Positions 29,285 to 32,190 of a stretch of 32,190 nucleotides of DNA are shown one piece after another. Where the stretch lies: contig JACCWH010000105.1 in NCBI GenBank assembly GCA_013697735.1, positions 1-32,190 on the forward strand, written 5' to 3'. Every line of letters begins with the position of its first letter. The stretch's first letter is position 1. Source of the stretch: Trueperaceae bacterium. Lineage in GTDB: Bacteria; Deinococcota; Deinococci; Deinococcales; Trueperaceae. Under the pieces are notes generated by a model. It saw only the letters and a program-made list of their open reading frames with translations, was not told the origin of the DNA and did no database searches. A program made the position numbers and the translations under genes.

Positions 29285-30070
29285 ATGAGCGACAACCGAC
29301 TGGAGATCCGCGACCTGCACGCCCGTGTCGTAGAGGGTGAGTCCATCCTCCGCGGAGTCGACCTGGTCGTCCCCCGGGGCGAGGTGCACGCGCTCATGGG
29401 CCCCAACGGGTCCGGGAAGTCGACTCTCGCGAAGGTCATCGCGGGCGACCCGACCTACGAGGTCACGAACGGCGACATCCTCGTCGACGGCGAGAGCGTG
29501 CTCGAGATGGAAGCCGACGAGCGCGCCCGCGCCGGGCTCTACCTCGCGTTCCAGTATCCCGTCGAGGTCCCCGGCGTCTCGATCGCCAACTTCCTCCGCC
29601 TCGCGCTCAACGCGCGCCGCGAGGAGGGCGACGAGGTCGGCGTGATGGAGTTCTACGCCAAACTCCAGCGCGCTGTGAAGGCGCTCGACTGGGACGAGTC
29701 GATCATCGAGCGCAACCTCCACGAGGGCTTCTCCGGCGGCGAGAAGAAGCGCTCCGAGATCCTCCAGCTGCTCGTCCTGCAGCCGCGCTACGCCATCCTC
29801 GACGAGACGGATTCCGGCCTCGACGTCGATGCGCTCAAGACCGTGTCGCAGGGTGTGAACGCCGCTCGCGGCGCCGATTTCGGGGCGCTCGTGATCACCC
29901 ACTACCAGCGCTTGCTGAACTACATCGTTCCCGACAAGGTGCACGTGATGTCGGCGGGCGTCGTGATCGAGACCGGCCCGAAGGAGCTCGCGATGGAGCT
30001 CGACGAGAAGGGCTACGACTGGATCCGTGAGCGTACCGGCGGTGTGACCGCGCCGGCAGTCGGCGGCTGA
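29285..30070 (+). CDS. sufC: Fe-S cluster assembly ATPase SufC
   Basis: A 261-aa ABC-type ATPase that drives the SufBCD scaffold complex. Walker A is GPNGSGKST (39-47), the signature is FSGGEKKR, and Walker B is YAILDETDSGLDVDALK. The Q-loop region LYLAFQYPVEVPGVS is characteristic of SufC. ATG 29285 is chosen because the family starts SDNRLEIRDLHA; the longer reading frame upstream is leader. It is the first gene of sufC-sufB-sufD, the order seen in Deinococcus/Thermus and unlike the usual actinobacterial order. Confidence 0.96.
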   Translation: MSDNRLEIRDLHARVVEGESILRGVDLVVPRGEVHALMGPNGSGKSTLAKVIAGDPTYEVTNGDILVDGESVLEMEADERARAGLYLAFQYPVEVPGVSIANFLRLALNARREEGDEVGVMEFYAKLQRAVKALDWDESIIERNLHEGFSGGEKKRSEILQLLVLQPRYAILDETDSGLDVDALKTVSQGVNAARGADFGALVITHYQRLLNYIVPDKVHVMSAGVVIETGPKELAMELDEKGYDWIRERTGGVTAPAVGG

Positions 30071-30125
30071 GCGCCGCCTCATCCGCTCCCGCGCGCACAC
30101 CTCCTAGTCCGAGAGGAACGGAATC

Positions 30126-31562
30126 ATGGCCGATTTGACGAGAACGACCGTGCACCCCGACGCCAGCAAGCTCGAAGGGATGCAGCACACCAAGCAGTAC
30201 GACTTCCAGATGGCGGAAGACTACGCCTTCAAGTCCGAGAAGGGCTTCACGAAGCGCGTGATCGAGCAGCTCTCCTACTACAAGGAGGAGCCGCAGTGGA
30301 TGCTCGACTTCCGGCTCCGCGCCTTCGACATCGCCGAGAAGAAGGGCCGGCCGAAGTGGGGCCCGGACCTCTCCCACCTCGACTTCGACGAGATCTTCTT
30401 CTACGTCCGGCCCCAGGACCGCAAGGGTACGAACTCGTGGGACGACGTCCCCGAGGAGGTCCGTGAGACCTACAAGCGCCTCGGCATCCCGGAGGCGGAG
30501 CAGAAGATGCTGGCCGGTGTCGGCGCGCAGTACGAGAGCGAGATGGTCTACCACAACCTCAAGGAGGAGTGGGAGAAGCGCGGCGTCATCTTCCTCGACA
30601 TCGAGACGGGGCTGAAGGAGCATCCGGAGCTCTTCAAGGAGCACTTCGCCACCGTGATCCCGCCGGAGGACAACTACTTCGCGGCGGTCAACAGCGCGGT
30701 CTGGTCGGGTGGCTCCTTCGTCTACGTGCCCGAGGGCGTCGAGGTCGACGTCCCCCTGCAGGCGTACTTCCTCATCAACGCGCAGTCGATGGGGCAGTTC
30801 GAGCGGACGCTCATCATCGGCGAGCCCGGCTCGAAGTTCCACTACATCGAGGGCTGCACGGCGCCGACCTACAACAGCGACTCGTTCCACTCGGGTGTGA
30901 TCGAGATCGTCGTCAAGGACAACGCGAACGTGCGGTACTCGACGATCCAAAACTGGTCGCACAACGTCTACAACCTCGTGACGCAGCGCGCGATCGTGCA
31001 CGCCGGCGCCTCGATGGGGTGGCTCGACGGCAACCTCGGCTCCAAGATCACCATGAAGTACCCGAGTTGCTACCTCGTGGGAGAGCGGGCGCACGGTGAG
31101 GTCCTCTCGATCGCCTTCGCCACCGACGGCCAGCACCAGGACGCCGGCGCCAAGATGATTCACGCGGCGCCGCACACCACCTCCAGCGTCGTTTCGAAGT
31201 CGATCTCGAAGGGGACCGGACGCTCTTCGTACCGGGGTCTCGTGCAGATCCACGAGGGCGCAACGGGTGCGCGTTCGAACGTCGAGTGCGACGCGCTGCT
31301 GCTCGACGAGCACGCCAAGACCGACACCTACCCCTACATCGAGATCAACGAGAAGACCGCGCACGTGGGGCACGAGGCGAGCGTCTCGAAACTGAACGAC
31401 GAGCAGATCTTCTACCTGATGTCGCGCGGCCTCGGTCAGGCGGAGGCGATGGCGCTCATCGTTCGCGGCTTCCTCGACCCGATCGCGAAGGAGCTCCCGC
31501 TCGAGTACGCGGTCGAGCTCAACCGCCTGATCGAGCTCGAGATGGAAGGGAGCGTCGGCTAG
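30126..31562 (+). CDS. sufB: Fe-S cluster scaffold protein SufB
   Basis: A 478-aa core scaffold on which Fe-S clusters are built with SufC and SufD. The N-terminal FTKRVIEQLSYYKEEPQWML and VGAQYESEMVYHNLKEEW are near-invariant, followed by the long beta-helix (VWSGGSFVYVPEGVEVDVPL and on). The conserved cysteine is Cys388 in SNVECDALLLDEHAKTDTYP. A GAGAGGA site precedes the ATG, 55 nt after sufC. Length matches the family. sufD starts at the very next base after the stop. Confidence 0.97.
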   Translation: MADLTRTTVHPDASKLEGMQHTKQYDFQMAEDYAFKSEKGFTKRVIEQLSYYKEEPQWMLDFRLRAFDIAEKKGRPKWGPDLSHLDFDEIFFYVRPQDRKGTNSWDDVPEEVRETYKRLGIPEAEQKMLAGVGAQYESEMVYHNLKEEWEKRGVIFLDIETGLKEHPELFKEHFATVIPPEDNYFAAVNSAVWSGGSFVYVPEGVEVDVPLQAYFLINAQSMGQFERTLIIGEPGSKFHYIEGCTAPTYNSDSFHSGVIEIVVKDNANVRYSTIQNWSHNVYNLVTQRAIVHAGASMGWLDGNLGSKITMKYPSCYLVGERAHGEVLSIAFATDGQHQDAGAKMIHAAPHTTSSVVSKSISKGTGRSSYRGLVQIHEGATGARSNVECDALLLDEHAKTDTYPYIEINEKTAHVGHEASVSKLNDEQIFYLMSRGLGQAEAMALIVRGFLDPIAKELPLEYAVELNRLIELEMEGSVG

Positions 31563-32190
31563 GTGGCGACGCTCGTAGCCAACACCGCGCTCACCGTCGA
31601 GGCGCTCGAGGCGCTGATCACGCGCCTCGGCGACCCCGCATGGCTCGCCGAGGAGCGCCGGGCCGCGCTGCGGACCTACGAGTCGATCCCGTTCCCTACG
31701 CCACGCGACGAACTCTGGCGCTACACCGATCTCGCGCGCTTCTCCATCGACGGCCTCGACATCGTCGAGGGGCCGCACGACACGACGGTTCCCGAGCGCA
31801 TCGGCATGCGTATCACGGATTCCGACGCCGAGGGCGTGATGGTCTTCAAGGGCGGCGACGTCGTCCATACCGACCGACGCATCGCCGAGTCGGGCGTCAT
31901 CTACACCGACTTGCGGAGCGCCGTGCACGACCACGAGGAGATCGTCCGGAAGCACCTCTATGGTGTCGTCGCTGCCGGTCACGGCAAGTACGCCGCGCTG
32001 AACGCCGCCTTCTGGACGAATGGCTCGTTCCTCTACGTCCCGAAGGACGTCGAGGTCGAGTTGCCGCTCGGGTCGTTCACGACCGCCGACCATGGCGGTC
32101 TCTCGGGCGGCCGCACGCTCATCGTGGTCGAGCGCAACGCCAAGGTGACGTTCCTCGACGAGTACACGAGCGAACCGTTCGACGAGCGGC
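31563..32190 (+). CDS. sufD: Fe-S cluster assembly protein SufD, 3' end cut by window
   Basis: The frame opens with GTG directly after the sufB stop and runs 209 codons to the window edge without a stop. It encodes ALRTYESIPFPTPRDELWRY, typical of the SufD N-terminus, then KYAALNAAFWTNGSFLYVPK and VEVELPLGSFTTADHGG, the start of the SufB/SufD beta-helix. SufD pairs with SufB and SufC in the scaffold. A GGAAGGGAG within the end of sufB can serve as ribosome site. The rest of the operon lies outside the window. Confidence 0.93.
   Translation, partial: MATLVANTALTVEALEALITRLGDPAWLAEERRAALRTYESIPFPTPRDELWRYTDLARFSIDGLDIVEGPHDTTVPERIGMRITDSDAEGVMVFKGGDVVHTDRRIAESGVIYTDLRSAVHDHEEIVRKHLYGVVAAGHGKYAALNAAFWTNGSFLYVPKDVEVELPLGSFTTADHGGLSGGRTLIVVERNAKVTFLDEYTSEPFDER

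Noticed and set aside
29895-32093. A 732-codon open frame on the minus strand opposite sufB/sufD
   Set aside because: Shadow of strongly recognised suf genes; no motif or start signal.

Overview
The window is about 32 kb of dense, high-GC bacterial chromosome. It carries mostly housekeeping and core metabolic genes on both strands. There is no rRNA, tRNA, CRISPR array, insertion sequence or phage gene, and no gene-free stretch reaches 300 bases. Three things point to the Deinococcota (a Trueperaceae- or Deinococcus-like lineage) rather than a typical actinobacterium: the suf order sufC-sufB-sufD, the presence of minD-minE, and many -10 boxes lying only 5-10 nt before start codons (leaderless mRNAs). 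This assignment is an inference; a deep-branching high-GC actinobacterium or chloroflexote is not excluded.

Layout. 1-5.4 kb: a lipid/diacylglycerol kinase, a left-handed beta-helix acyltransferase-like protein, a rhomboid protease overlapping tail-to-tail with the ribosome hibernation factor gene hpf, an HxlR regulator, then minD-minE followed by a degenerate response regulator with a coiled coil. 5.5-9.8 kb: the pcrA/uvrD helicase, a cytochrome P450, an unknown 133-aa protein and a small four-cysteine ORF. 9.8-13.2 kb: the two halves of the tRNA wobble-uridine enzyme MnmC as separate overlapping genes, and a membrane-anchored protein with a long disordered tail. 13.2-17.1 kb: a coupled trio (NDH-2, inositol-monophosphatase family, zinc ribbon) and a divergent MFS transporter. 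17.1-21.4 kb: the two-subunit L-serine dehydratase, HU, a PlsC-type acyltransferase, a YihY/BrkB membrane protein and an unknown membrane protein. 21.4-26.8 kb: uvrA, a tandem pair of DUF4342-type proteins and a short LuxR-type STAND regulator. 26.9-32.2 kb: a small membrane protein, a UPF0173 metallo-hydrolase, a Ser/Thr kinase and sufC-sufB-sufD, with sufD cut by the window end.

How the genes fit together. DNA repair is represented by pcrA and uvrA, division-site placement by minD/minE, ribosome dormancy by hpf, Fe-S assembly by sufCBD (with an Fe-S client, L-serine dehydratase, nearby), respiration by NDH-2, and tRNA modification by mnmD/mnmC2. Several operons use ATGA/GTGA overlaps, indicating translational coupling. 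Leaderless genes and genes with leaders coexist. The leaders that can be mapped tend to begin with a stem-loop; those of uvrA and hpf are strong.

The most unusual items are the receiver-like protein next to minDE that lacks its phospho-acceptor aspartate, an unlisted four-cysteine small ORF, the shared TGCTANNNT promoter form, the 5'-terminal hairpins of uvrA and hpf, and the diverged tandem DUF4342 pair. No clearly new multi-gene system was identified.
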